Below, piece after piece: positions 36,925 to 45,338 of a stretch of 64,000 bases of DNA. Under the pieces are notes generated by a model. The model did not search any database. It worked only from the letters and a program-made list of their open reading frames with translations, and was not told the origin of the DNA. A program made the position numbers and the translations under genes. This DNA comes from Bacillus sp. FJAT-27225 (lineage in GTDB: Bacteria > Bacillota > Bacilli > Bacillales > Cytobacillaceae), in NCBI RefSeq assembly GCF_001685025.1, contig NZ_MAYU01000001.1, positions 627,971-691,970 of the forward strand, read 5' to 3'. Each line of letters opens with the position of its first letter. The stretch's first letter is position 1.

Positions 36925-37064
36925 GTTGTTGTTTTCCACTTCACAAAGGAAAGCTCCAATGAATAATCATCGCAAAGACGTTGAGTTATCTTCCTTGAAG
37001 TAGCACCGTAGGAAAAAAATGCGAATGCATTTTCGAACGAGTCTTCGCGCCCTCCGCTCCAATT
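36925..37064. repeat. Interspersed repeat copy at the missing trp/aroH position
   Basis: Starts GTTGTTTTCCACTTCACAAA, contains AATAATCATCGCAAAGACG and GCACCGTAGGAAAAAAATGC, and ends CCCTCCGCTCCAATTAAA, matching both ends of the family with the middle deleted. The surrounding gap (36779-37218) has no credible gene: no chorismate mutase and no trp gene remnant that I can recognise. Confidence 0.7.
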
Positions 37065-37218
37065 AAAATGTGATTCTTTAGTTTCTCCTATATAGGCATA
37101 AAGCTTGCCCATCTCGGTGTGTGTCCAAGTATATGTTTTAAGCCCAAGAGTCGAAATGTTTCCATAAACCCTTTCCCGTTGCCTGCTTTGATTCCATGTA
37201 AGCAACCGTGAAAGGATT

Positions 37219-38292
37219 TTATATGAATGATGCTAATTTTCTCATAAGCATTTCAGAGTCAAGCACCTTAACAATAGGTTTCCCAATTTCTTCCAGAACA
37301 ATAAACCTAAGCTTTCCACCCACCGCTTTTTTGTCTTTTTTCATTCTTGAAAGGAGGCCATCAACGGCAAACCCTTCCGGAAGGCGTGTTTCATATCCGA
37401 TACTTTTGATCCAGGATATGAACTCATCAAGATTAAACTCTAACCCCGCCTCTTCTTTACTTACTTGTAACGCGAACAGCATTCCATGCATGACAGCTTC
37501 CCCATGTGTGATTGTACCGTAGCCGGATTCCGCCTCAATTGCATGGCCAAGAGTATGCCCGAAATTGAGATGTGCCCGGACACCTTGCTCACGCTCATCT
37601 TCAGAGACAACAGCGGCTTTAACTTTAATGCCTCTAGCAAGAATCGTTTCATACTGAACAGCAGGAATTTGTGCCAAGTCCTTTATATTCGTTTTCATCC
37701 ATTTGTACAATTCCGGATCACCAATTAGGGCATGCTTTATAAGTTCTGCAAATCCAGAACGTATTTCGTGTACAGGAAGGCTCCCGAGGAAGGAGATATC
37801 ATAAAATACAGCTTCAGGCTGATGGAAAGAGCCGATTAAATTCTTTCCAAGATGGTGATTAATCCCTGTTTTGCCTCCTACAGAGCTGTCATGTGCCAAA
37901 ATGGTTGTCGGAACCTGGATGAAGGATATTCCGCGCATGAAGGTTGCTGCCATAAAACCTGCCAAATCCCCTACAGCCCCGCCCCCAAGGGCAAGGACAA
38001 GAGATTTTCTGTCTAGTCCCGCCTCAAAGGCCGCGGTCATTCCACGATAATAGGTGTCAATTGACTTTGCTTCTTCTCCTCCGGGAGCCGTAAAGACAGC
38101 GACTTGAAAACCATGCAGGCTTGCTTGAAGTTTTTCCAAATATAATGGCGCAACATTAGCATCCGTAATAACCATAAGCTTGGTCAAATCCGGAAATTCG
38201 CTGCGAAGGAACGGATCTATTTCATGGATTGCGTTTTGGCCAATAACAACCGGATAGTCCTTGCTTCCCGTTTTAATTTGGATAGTTGCCAT
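37219..38292 (-). CDS. aroB: 3-dehydroquinate synthase
   Basis: Second step of the shikimate pathway. The 357-residue NAD-dependent enzyme has APGGEEAKSI, LALGGGAVGDLAGFMAATFMRGI (about 100-122), PTTILAHDSSVGGKTGINH and the metal-binding LNFGHTLGHAIE. Its ATG overlaps the aroC stop by one base (TAATG), so the two are translationally coupled. Confidence 0.97.
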   Translation of the reverse strand: MATIQIKTGSKDYPVVIGQNAIHEIDPFLRSEFPDLTKLMVITDANVAPLYLEKLQASLHGFQVAVFTAPGGEEAKSIDTYYRGMTAAFEAGLDRKSLVLALGGGAVGDLAGFMAATFMRGISFIQVPTTILAHDSSVGGKTGINHHLGKNLIGSFHQPEAVFYDISFLGSLPVHEIRSGFAELIKHALIGDPELYKWMKTNIKDLAQIPAVQYETILARGIKVKAAVVSEDEREQGVRAHLNFGHTLGHAIEAESGYGTITHGEAVMHGMLFALQVSKEEAGLEFNLDEFISWIKSIGYETRLPEGFAVDGLLSRMKKDKKAVGGKLRFIVLEEIGKPIVKVLDSEMLMRKLASFI

Positions 38293-39461
38293 TAAAACGT
38301 CCTCGCATTTTCGCGGTAGGCTGCAAGATTCTCTAAAAATACATCAAACCTGTCGGATTGGAACTGCTCGATAAGGGCAGAAGCAAGCTCCCAGGCAACA
38401 ACATTCTCAGCCACGACAGCGGCTGCTGGCACCGCACAGCTGTCTGATCGCTCGATGCTGGCTGTAAACGGCTCCTTTGTTTCAATGTCTACACTTTGGA
38501 GCGGCTTATAAAGAGTTGGGATTGGCTTCATTACACCTCGTACAACGACTGGCATACCCGTTGTCATTCCGCCTTCAAAGCCGCCAAGGCGATTGGTTCT
38601 GCGTGTATAGCCGTTCTCTTCATCCCAAATAATCTCATCATGAACCTGTGAGCCAGGTATGCTGGCGGCCTTGAATCCTATACCAAATTCAACCCCTTTA
38701 AAGGCGTTAATGCTCATAACGGCCCCGGCAATCCTTGCATCCAGCTTTCTGTCATAATGCACATAGCTGCCGACCCCCGGCGGCATTCCTTCTGCAGCCA
38801 CTTCGACTATCCCCCCAATCGAATCGCCATTTTCCTTGGCTTTATCAATAGCCTCCATCATCAATGTCTCTGCATCAGGATCCAGGCAGCGGACCGGGGA
38901 GTTTTCGCTCTTAACCTGTATTTCTGCCACAGCCATATTGATGCCTGCCGCTTTTACGCCACCTATTTCTACAACATGTGAAGCAATTTGAATGCCAGCC
39001 TCTGAAAGGAGAGCTTTCGCCACTGCACCAGCTGCTACTCTCGCAGCTGTTTCCCGCGCTGATGATCTCTCCAAAACATTGCGGATATCCCTATGGCCAT
39101 ATTTGATTGCCCCATTAAGATCCGCGTGTCCCGGGCGCGGCCTTGAAATTTTTCTTTTCATCCCCGCTTCGGCTTCCTCATCAATCGGATCAATGCCCAT
39201 GATTCCTGTCCAGTGCTTCCAATCATCATTTTTAATGACCAGCGCAATTGGAGAGCCGAGCGTTTTACCATGCCGCACTCCGCCAACAATTTCAACTGTA
39301 TCCTTTTCGATTTGCATGCGCCTGCCCCGGCCATGTCCCTTTTGCCTTCGTGCAAGCTCTGTATTGATTTGCTTTGCAGTTAACGGCATTCCAGCTGGTG
39401 CACCCTCAATAATTACTGTTAATTGCGGACCATGTGATTCGCCTGATGTTATGTATCTCAT
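38292..39461 (-). CDS. aroC: Chorismate synthase
   Basis: Final common step to chorismate, FMN-dependent. The 389-residue protein has the family signatures [14 protein letters not shown] (about 7-20), [37 protein letters not shown] (split signature with the conserved GH and RAS-like parts) and [16 protein letters not shown]. The ATG at 39461 has GAGGGGGATATAAAT upstream; the longer frame to 39521 is rejected. B. subtilis names it aroF. It begins the aro cluster, with a promoter at 39493-39521. Confidence 0.97.
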   Translation of the reverse strand: MRYITSGESHGPQLTVIIEGAPAGMPLTAKQINTELARRQKGHGRGRRMQIEKDTVEIVGGVRHGKTLGSPIALVIKNDDWKHWTGIMGIDPIDEEAEAGMKRKISRPRPGHADLNGAIKYGHRDIRNVLERSSARETAARVAAGAVAKALLSEAGIQIASHVVEIGGVKAAGINMAVAEIQVKSENSPVRCLDPDAETLMMEAIDKAKENGDSIGGIVEVAAEGMPPGVGSYVHYDRKLDARIAGAVMSINAFKGVEFGIGFKAASIPGSQVHDEIIWDEENGYTRRTNRLGGFEGGMTTGMPVVVRGVMKPIPTLYKPLQSVDIETKEPFTASIERSDSCAVPAAAVVAENVVAWELASALIEQFQSDRFDVFLENLAAYRENARTF

Positions 39462-39492
39462 ATTTATATCCCCCTCACATTCTAATAGTGCT

Positions 39493-39521
39493 ATTATACC
39501 TGTACCGAAGTACCCCGCCAA
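39493..39521 (-). promoter_or_regulatory. Candidate sigma-A promoter of the aro cluster
   Basis: TTGGCG and TATAAT with a 17-base spacer on the minus strand. The spacer contains GTAC-TTCG-GTAC, a small dyad. It lies about 32 bases upstream of aroC, downstream of the ndk terminator. Confidence 0.6.
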
Positions 39522-39568
39522 GCGAAGCTAATTGGCGGATGGAACATGAATCGCCAGTAAGCGGATAC

Positions 39569-39597
39569 AAAAAGGCACTCTGCTATGCAAAGTGCCC
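39569..39597 (-). terminator. Intrinsic terminator of ndk
   Basis: GGCACT pairs with AGTGCC around an 11-base loop, then TTTTT on the minus strand, 8 bases after the ndk stop. Confidence 0.8.
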
Positions 39598-39604
39598 TTC
39601 CATT

Positions 39605-40051
39605 TTAGTAAACCCACTCATTTATCAACTTGGTGTACTCAACAAGTTCATCCTCTTTGAAGAAAAGAGCAATTTCTCTTTCAGCACTTGCCGGTGAATC
39701 TGAACCGTGAATGATATTCTTGCCCACAGTCAAACCGAAATCACCGCGGATTGTCCCAGGGGCAGCATCCTTAGGATTTGTAGCTCCCATCATTTGCCGA
39801 GCGGTTGCAATTACATTCTCGCCCTGCCAAACCATCGCAAAAACCGGACCAGAAGTGATGAAATCAACCAGTTCTCCGAAAAACGGACGTTCTTTATGCT
39901 CTTCATAATGCTGTTCCGCCGTTTCACGAGGAATACTCATTAGTTTGGCACCAGCTAGCTGAAAGCCTTTTCTTTCAAAACGGGAAACAATTTCCCCGAT
40001 TACTCCACGCTGAACCCCATCCGGCTTGACCATTAAAAATGTCTTTTCCAT
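39605..40051 (-). CDS. ndk: Nucleoside diphosphate kinase
   Basis: Transfers the gamma phosphate between nucleoside di- and triphosphates. The 148-residue protein has [10 protein letters not shown] (about 6-15) and the active-site histidine in [20 protein letters not shown]. The ATG at 40051 has TAGGAGTGG upstream. It has its own promoter (40112-40140) and terminator, so it appears monocistronic. In B. subtilis cheR lies between ndk and aroC; it is absent here. Confidence 0.97.
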   Translation of the reverse strand: MEKTFLMVKPDGVQRGVIGEIVSRFERKGFQLAGAKLMSIPRETAEQHYEEHKERPFFGELVDFITSGPVFAMVWQGENVIATARQMMGATNPKDAAPGTIRGDFGLTVGKNIIHGSDSPASAEREIALFFKEDELVEYTKLINEWVY

Positions 40052-40111
40052 ATTTCCACTCCTAAACAAATATGTAAATAGTGCTGATTGCAGAAGTAGC
40101 AATCCACGAAA

Positions 40112-40140
40112 ATAGTATCATTGTTTAGAAAATTTGGCAA
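40112..40140 (-). promoter_or_regulatory. Candidate sigma-A promoter of ndk
   Basis: TTGCCA and TACTAT with a 17-base spacer on the minus strand, about 60 bases upstream of ndk. Confidence 0.7.
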
Positions 40141-40224
40141 GATTTAATGAAAGCGAGGCCTTCCATGTAGAGCTAGACTTAAAAAAATTATTCATAGTCG
40201 CGAAATTTATAATTTCCTTAACCG

Positions 40225-40254
40225 AAAAAAACGCACCCTTAAAGGCGCGTTTTA
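40225..40254 (-). terminator. Intrinsic terminator of hepS-menG-hepT
   Basis: AAACGC and GCGTTT with an inner CC/GG pair enclose TTTAA, followed by a T run on the minus strand. It lies directly at the end of hepT. Confidence 0.75.
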
Positions 40255-41214
40255 AAATTTTCGTTTTCCTATATATTTTGCAATGTCGTTTAATGTTTTC
40301 TTCGCTTTGTTCTGGGGCAGCGTTTCAAGTATAGTGAGAGCTTTTTCTAGATAACGGTTACTAAGAGCCATCGATTGGTCAATAGCGCTTGATTTTTTAA
40401 TAGAATCGATAATCTCATTCATTTCCTGCTGGCTCGTGTGCTCACTTACAGCCATAATTTTTTCCCGTAACAAAGGATCTTCCATTGCATACAGAACAGG
40501 CGCGGTAATATTTCCTTGAAGGAGGTCTCCTCCAGCTGGTTTCCCTAGCTCCTTTTCCGTACCGGTAAAATCAAGGATATCATCAATGATTTGATAGGAC
40601 ATACCTACATAATAACCAAAACGGTACAGCTTCCTGCTGATTTCCCGGTCGGCGCCTCCAGCAACCGCACCAAGCTCACAGCTAACTGCAATGAGGATCG
40701 CGGTTTTTCGCTTAATTCGCCTAAAATAATCGCGTATCGTTTGATTAAAACGATATTTATCTCTAATTTGCTGGATCTCTCCGATACAAACTTCGACAAT
40801 CGTATTCGCAAGTATTCGATGAGCAACCGGATTTTCGATATTTGTCATCACTTCAAGCGAAAGAGCAAGTATATAATCACCGGTATACATTGCTATCCGG
40901 TTATCCCATTTTGACCTGATTGTTGGCTGGCCCCTGCGCAACTCAGCATCATCGATCACATCATCATGTACAAGGGAGGCCATATGAATAAGCTCAAGTG
41001 AAACAGCAACATGTTTCACCCGCTCGATATCATAATTGCCGAACTTTGCAGCGAGCAAAACAAAAACAGGGCGGATTCTCTTTCCTCCCGCCTGCAGGGT
41101 ATGCAGCGAAGCCTGCCTTAATAGCAATGATTCCGCTTGTATTGTATCTTCAAGTGTTTTTTCTATTAATGTAAGGTCGGAATTTAAAAATGAGGTCATC
41201 ATTTTTAATTTCAT
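40252..41214 (-). CDS. hepT: Heptaprenyl diphosphate synthase component II
   Basis: The catalytic subunit that builds the C35 side chain of menaquinone-7. The 320-residue protein has GGKRIRPVF, the first Asp-rich motif HDDVIDDAELRRGQPT (about 83-98) and the second SYQIIDDILDFTGTEKELGK. The C-terminus AKYIGKRKF matches the B. subtilis enzyme. The ATG at 41214 (MKLKMMTSFLN) has AGGGTG upstream; the GTG at 41223 is on that site. It works with HepS, encoded two genes upstream. Confidence 0.96.
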   Translation of the reverse strand: MKLKMMTSFLNSDLTLIEKTLEDTIQAESLLLRQASLHTLQAGGKRIRPVFVLLAAKFGNYDIERVKHVAVSLELIHMASLVHDDVIDDAELRRGQPTIRSKWDNRIAMYTGDYILALSLEVMTNIENPVAHRILANTIVEVCIGEIQQIRDKYRFNQTIRDYFRRIKRKTAILIAVSCELGAVAGGADREISRKLYRFGYYVGMSYQIIDDILDFTGTEKELGKPAGGDLLQGNITAPVLYAMEDPLLREKIMAVSEHTSQQEMNEIIDSIKKSSAIDQSMALSNRYLEKALTILETLPQNKAKKTLNDIAKYIGKRKF

Positions 41215-41246
41215 TGCATTCACCCTGCTTTTCCTAATACTGATGC

Positions 41247-41948
41247 CTATTTATTGCCAAAATGGACAGCCGCTGCCCCGCCACTATAGGCTTTATACGA
41301 AACTTTAGTAAAACCAGCCTCTGTAAACATGTTGGCCAATTCCTTCATGCCTGGAAATTCACGCGCTGATTCCTGGAGCCAAGAGTACTCTTGATAACTC
41401 TTCGCAAACAGCTTCCCAAAGACTGGCATAATATGTTTAAAATAAATAAAATAAAGCTGTCTGTACACCGGCAGGGTTGGCTGCGAAGTTTCAAGGCATA
41501 CTGCTAGGCCACCTGGCTTAAGTACTCTGTGCATTTCCCTAAGCACTTGCAAATAATCCGGAACATTCCTAAGCCCAAAGCCAATCGTTACATAATCAAA
41601 GGTGTTATCCGGAAAAGGCAATTCCATCGCATTTCCATGAATGAGTTCAACATTGCCCAGATTTAAATCCGCCACTTTTTTTTCCCCGATTTTCAGCATG
41701 TTTTTACTAAAATCAAGGCCTGTAACATGCCCTTCTTTCCCGACAGCCTCGGCTAGAGCAATGCTCCAATCGGCAGTGCCGCAGCAAACATCAAGAGCCT
41801 TTGAGCCAGGGCGTACATTCATCCGCTTCATTGTGTCCTTTCTCCAGGCAAGGTGCATTTTGAAGCTTATGACGGAATTCATTTTATCGTAATTATCGGA
41901 TATGCTTTCAAACACGGAGTGGACTCGTTCTTCTTTTGAGCGTGCCAT
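41247..41948 (-). CDS. menG: Demethylmenaquinone methyltransferase
   Basis: The last step of menaquinone synthesis, a SAM-dependent methylation; also called menH or ubiE. The 233-residue protein has [21 protein letters not shown], the SAM motif [16 protein letters not shown] (about 51-66), GLDFSKNML, and the family signature [13 protein letters not shown]. The ATG at 41948 ([13 protein letters not shown]) agrees with B. subtilis. It lies between hepS and hepT in the usual order and 4 bases after hepS. Confidence 0.96.
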   Translation of the reverse strand: MARSKEERVHSVFESISDNYDKMNSVISFKMHLAWRKDTMKRMNVRPGSKALDVCCGTADWSIALAEAVGKEGHVTGLDFSKNMLKIGEKKVADLNLGNVELIHGNAMELPFPDNTFDYVTIGFGLRNVPDYLQVLREMHRVLKPGGLAVCLETSQPTLPVYRQLYFIYFKHIMPVFGKLFAKSYQEYSWLQESAREFPGMKELANMFTEAGFTKVSYKAYSGGAAAVHFGNK

Positions 41949-41952
41949 GCAG

Positions 41953-42747
41953 TTACCCTTCTTCCACAAATATTTTCAACCGGCCAATCTCGCCTGTCAT
42001 CTCGTCCAGCCTATTTTTCAAGACGGAGTTCATATCAGGAATTGCGGCGGCCCGAGTTTTAACTTCTGCCACAACTGCAGCAATCCATCTATCCAGCGTT
42101 TCAATCAAAGGCACGGCCTGCCCGGAAAACCCAAAGTCCGGGGGAAGCAATTCCATAGCTTCATAAAATCCGTTTTTCTCTTGTTCACTATATAACTTTC
42201 GTTCATTTAAAAGGCGTTTTAAAAGAAGGAACCCTTCAACAAATGTCGTCCAGGGGGTTCTTCCAAAATAATCCGAAAATCTTGCCAACAATGATGCTTC
42301 AATATTCATTATACTTTCCAAAAGGCTCTCCTTGTCCGGAAATTGCTTTTGATAGAACAAGGTTTTGTTTTCATTCACTTCTCTAATGCCTTTGGCAAGT
42401 GCTCGTATCATTTGGATATCATCAGTATCCGCCAAATGCTTATAATAAAGGCCGCTATAATAATCACCGGCCAGGACCGTTAACTGCCTCTCCTTTAAAT
42501 CGGAAGGAACTATTTTATTTGTAACATGTTCATGAGTATCCAGAGCGATTTGTACTAGCATGGCAGTCAGTGCGTAATTCTTTTGTTCACGATTGGATAA
42601 GCTAAGTCCTTCCATCCTTGAAACAAGCAACAGGAGCTTGTCTTCGTCAATAACTGGAGCATTGATATGCTGAAGCAAATAAGGATGAAAAACCTTCTGC
42701 TCGATAAGGGACTTGACCTCACCGGCTATTCTTTTGATGTCGTGCAC
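41953..42747 (-). CDS. hepS: Heptaprenyl diphosphate synthase component I
   Basis: The small, non-catalytic subunit that sets product length with HepT. It has the segments [36 protein letters not shown] and [16 protein letters not shown] shared with B. subtilis HepS. I chose GTG at 42747 ([11 protein letters not shown], 264 residues), which has CGGGGTGAT upstream; the longer frame to 42795 has no ribosome binding site and a Cys-rich start. It ends in KIFVEEG, like the B. subtilis protein (KVEEG). Confidence 0.9.
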   Translation of the reverse strand: MHDIKRIAGEVKSLIEQKVFHPYLLQHINAPVIDEDKLLLLVSRMEGLSLSNREQKNYALTAMLVQIALDTHEHVTNKIVPSDLKERQLTVLAGDYYSGLYYKHLADTDDIQMIRALAKGIREVNENKTLFYQKQFPDKESLLESIMNIEASLLARFSDYFGRTPWTTFVEGFLLLKRLLNERKLYSEQEKNGFYEAMELLPPDFGFSGQAVPLIETLDRWIAAVVAEVKTRAAAIPDMNSVLKNRLDEMTGEIGRLKIFVEEG

Positions 42748-42947
42748 GATTATCACCCCGGTACATCTTGGTTTGCCACACCCATATTGTTTCAAGGCGT
42801 CTTTCTTTGGAGTTATTATTTTTCAGTAAACATAGCAGTCATCATTATATCACAATTTATTTTCCTTATGGCTATGTTTTATAAAATTAATAAGAGGAAA
42901 GGCGAAAAATTTGTCGAATTGACAATCTTCTCTCACTTTCCATCAAA

Positions 42948-42971
42948 CAAAAAGAACGGCAGCAACCGTTC
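42948..42971 (-). terminator. Intrinsic terminator of folE-mtrB
   Basis: GAACGG and CCGTTC with a 6-base loop, then TTTTTG on the minus strand, 11 bases after the mtrB stop. Confidence 0.8.
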
Positions 42972-42981
42972 AATTGGATCC

Positions 42982-43218
42982 TTATTTTTTTGCCTCACTT
43001 TCAACTTCTCCAACACGTGTTAGAATTTTTGCATGGCCTCTTATTTTTATTGCCGAAGTATGCTCTGTAAACTGGGCAACCAGGACTTCTCCTTTATCAA
43101 GCTTTTCAGAATGATGAAATCTCGTATCTGTCCCTCTCGTTAAGCCGATCACGCTTACGCCGTCTTCTACCGCCTTAATGACAACAAATTCTCCAGTTTG
43201 CTGTTCTTTTTTATCCAT
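42982..43218 (-). CDS. mtrB: trp RNA-binding attenuation protein (TRAP)
   Basis: A 78-residue protein that forms an 11-mer ring, binds tryptophan and wraps (G/U)AG-repeat leader RNA to switch off trp genes. The sequence [51 protein letters not shown]-type core (residues about 11-60) is almost that of B. subtilis TRAP, including the KxxE and TRGTDT/HTSAIK tryptophan-pocket segments. It follows folE by 24 bases, the mtrA-mtrB arrangement. The trp operon it would control is not in its usual place in this window. Confidence 0.97.
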   Translation of the reverse strand: MDKKEQQTGEFVVIKAVEDGVSVIGLTRGTDTRFHHSEKLDKGEVLVAQFTEHTSAIKIRGHAKILTRVGEVESEAKK

Positions 43219-43242
43219 GTTTCCGCCTCCACATGTTTTTTG

Positions 43243-43809
43243 TTACTCTTTAATCAACGCTAAGACTTCCGACCTGGCAATTGCATTTTCATTAAAAATA
43301 CCGCGAACAGCTGATGTTACCGTTTTTGATCCCGGCTTCTTTACTCCCCGCATAGTCATGCACATATGTTCGGCTTCAACCACAACCATGACACCATAAG
43401 GCTTAAGTGTCTGCATAATACTGTTTGCAACTTCTGATGTGATCCGCTCCTGAAGCTGCGGCCTTTTTGCTACTGCTTCCACAGCTCTGGCAAGTTTACT
43501 TAGCCCGGTAACACGTCCGTTCCGAGGAATATAAGCAACATGGGCTGTACCGAAAAATGGAACAAGATGATGTTCGCACATGGAGTAAAATGGTATATCC
43601 TTAACGAGAACCAATTCTTCATGTTCTTCGCCGAAAATTGTTTCAAAGTACTCACGCGGATCCTGATTCATTCCGCTGAAAATTTCTTCATACATTTTGG
43701 CTACACGCTTTGGCGTATCCAGCAGCCCTTCCCGGTCGGGATCCTCACCTATCGCTTCAAGAATCATCCGTACCGCTTCTTCAATCCGGGCTTTATTTAC
43801 TTCTGGCAT
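43243..43809 (-). CDS. folE: GTP cyclohydrolase I
   Basis: First step of tetrahydrofolate synthesis. The 188-residue protein has [29 protein letters not shown], the zinc-binding [20 protein letters not shown] (Cys and His of CEHH), and [21 protein letters not shown] with the third zinc ligand. B. subtilis calls it mtrA. It is the first gene of the folE-mtrB pair and has a promoter candidate at 43847-43876. Confidence 0.97.
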   Translation of the reverse strand: MPEVNKARIEEAVRMILEAIGEDPDREGLLDTPKRVAKMYEEIFSGMNQDPREYFETIFGEEHEELVLVKDIPFYSMCEHHLVPFFGTAHVAYIPRNGRVTGLSKLARAVEAVAKRPQLQERITSEVANSIMQTLKPYGVMVVVEAEHMCMTMRGVKKPGSKTVTSAVRGIFNENAIARSEVLALIKE

Positions 43810-43846
43810 ATGTCTATCCCCCTAAGAAATCTGGCAAGTCTCTTTC

Positions 43847-43876
43847 ATATTAGCATATCCTTTTTAACCCGGGCAA
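43847..43876 (-). promoter_or_regulatory. Candidate sigma-A promoter of folE-mtrB
   Basis: TTGCCC and an extended TGCTAATAT-type -10 with an 18-base spacer on the minus strand, about 40 bases upstream of folE. Confidence 0.5.
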
Positions 43877-43899
43877 AACGATAGCATTTATTTCAAAAG

Positions 43900-44376
43900 C
43901 GCAAGCGACTTCGTGACAGGCAAAGAACGCCCGTCCCTGCGATGATTATTCTCAGAAGCTTTCCTTAGTGGTCATCGCCGTACAACTGGAGGGGCTTCGA
44001 CTGAGATAAAATGAACCTTCCATCAGCGCTTTTGGCTGATGGTTAGGTGAATGAATCGGACCTTTAGGGACAGTTGCCGACGAAGGAGGCCTACTGTCCC
44101 TAAAGGTGGGGCAAAGGAATCACGAAGAGCGAAGCTTCTACCTGCGTTACTTCATGAATTAGCAACTTTGAAAAGCTACCTGGGCTTTGCAACGAGCTGA
44201 AGATATGCTTCCCTGAATAGGCTATGGCGCAGGAGCACCTAAGCGATTCGATGATGACTTATCGTAGGGAGGAGACCTGAAGTTTGCGCACGCGTAGGCG
44301 CTCCTCGAAAAAGCTATCGCTTTTTCTTCGTACGACGCTTATGCTGCCGAAGCCTTCCTTGTGGAGCTAGACGTGG
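43900..44376. repeat. Composite structured repeat block between folE and hbs
   Basis: A 480-base gene-free block of several modules. 43900-43980 is an inverted version of the family's CATCGCAGGGACAGGCG region. 44016-44046 has CCATCAG/CTGATGG arms. 44061-44106 is a perfect 14-bp inverted repeat CCTTTAGGGACAGT/ACTGTCCCTAAAGG around 18 bases. 44300-44376 is an inverted copy of 375-450. Open frames through it are short and lack ribosome binding sites. It could express a structured RNA or be inert repetitive DNA. Confidence 0.75.
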
Positions 44377-44434
44377 ACAATCTCGATAAAAGAGCTATCG
44401 ACAATTACGAGTTCTTAAGTTTCTTTTATTACAT

Positions 44435-44468
44435 GAAAAAGGCCATGGAATCCTCCATGGCCTTTTTT
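44435..44468 (-). terminator. Intrinsic terminator of hbs
   Basis: AAAAAGGCCATGGA and TCCATGGCCTTTTT form a 14-bp perfect stem with a 4-base loop, T-rich on both strands. It lies 25 bases after the hbs stop. Confidence 0.9.
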
Positions 44469-44492
44469 CTCCCAAAGTACGTCTGTATGTAA

Positions 44493-44765
44493 TTATTTCA
44501 CTGCGTCTTTGAGTTGTTTACCAGGTTTGAAAGCTGGAACTTTGCTGGCAGCAATTTCGATTTCTTCGCCAGTTTGCGGGTTGCGGCCTTTACGAGCGGA
44601 ACGCTCACGAACTTCAAAGTTACCAAAACCGATAAGGGAAACCTTGTCACCATTTTTCAATGCATCCAAAATGGAATCAAACACAGCGTCAACAGCTTTG
44701 GTTGCTTCCTTCCTAGAAAGTTCACTAGCCTCAGCTACCGCATTGATTAGTTCTGTCTTGTTCAT
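44493..44765 (-). CDS. hbs: HU-type DNA-binding protein HBsu
   Basis: The essential nucleoid protein of bacilli. The 90-residue protein [20 protein letters not shown] has the HU dimer fold and the DNA-binding arm [24 protein letters not shown]. The ATG at 44765 follows GGAGGTG; a GTG three codons upstream is on that site. It lies between spoIVA and folE-mtrB, as in B. subtilis, with its own promoter and terminator. Confidence 0.97.
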   Translation of the reverse strand: MNKTELINAVAEASELSRKEATKAVDAVFDSILDALKNGDKVSLIGFGNFEVRERSARKGRNPQTGEEIEIAASKVPAFKPGKQLKDAVK

Positions 44766-44846
44766 GCCATTCACCTCCTCCCAAATGATTTGCCCAGTGA
44801 GGCAGATAAGATTACTTATCTACATTTCTAAACAAATTTCACCAAT

Positions 44847-44876
44847 TCTATACGTATAACCGTATTTAATTGACAA
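44847..44876 (-). promoter_or_regulatory. Candidate sigma-A promoter of hbs
   Basis: TTGTCA and TATAGA with an 18-base spacer on the minus strand, about 80 bases upstream of hbs. The rest of the hbs-spoIVA gap (to 45290) is AT-rich and I see no gene in it. Confidence 0.55.
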
Positions 44877-45293
44877 GGCTTATCATAAATGAAGCCTCGC
44901 TGGATTTCAATCATTTTTACTTAAAAAACAAAAGAAAACCCAATGAAATTAAGGCTTTGTGCTTCTTGAGGATAATTCTGTTAAAAGATTATCACATAAA
45001 AATTCGTATATCAAGATTAATCCATTAAATAGCGGAAATCTTTTCATCAGTTGGACGAAAAAACTAATTTTTTGTCGAATATAGGAAAAACAAGGCCTTT
45101 ACTAAGATTTTTATTCCTCTTTCGCTACCTATCCCACATGGCCATAAATACTCTTTCCCCGTTTATTGGACAATCTAAACAAGGAGAGCATCCGGTGCAG
45201 CTGAAATTTACTTCATAATTAAAAAAACTTGCATTCGACAATTTTTCGACAAATGGTGTTCTTTATGCGTTATAATTACTCCTAGCAGACAAA

Positions 45294-45319
45294 AGAAAAA
45301 GGCCCGCTGGGAGCCTTCT
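45294..45319 (-). terminator. Intrinsic terminator of spoIVA
   Basis: AAGGC and GCCTT with inner CC/GG pairing enclose a short loop, then TTTTTCTTTT on the minus strand, 20 bases after the spoIVA stop. Confidence 0.7.
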
Positions 45320-45338
45320 CTTTCTGCAATGTATTCTG

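Noticed and set aside
36900-37205. A 101-residue minus-strand frame in the aroB-hisC gap that might be a degraded aroH or trp remnant
   Set aside because: The translation has no likeness to chorismate mutase or trp enzymes and half of it runs through a repeat copy.
44766-45290. A small gene in the hbs-spoIVA gap
   Set aside because: Only very short frames are present; the best ribosome binding site (near 45182) leads to an eight-codon frame, which I do not regard as a gene.
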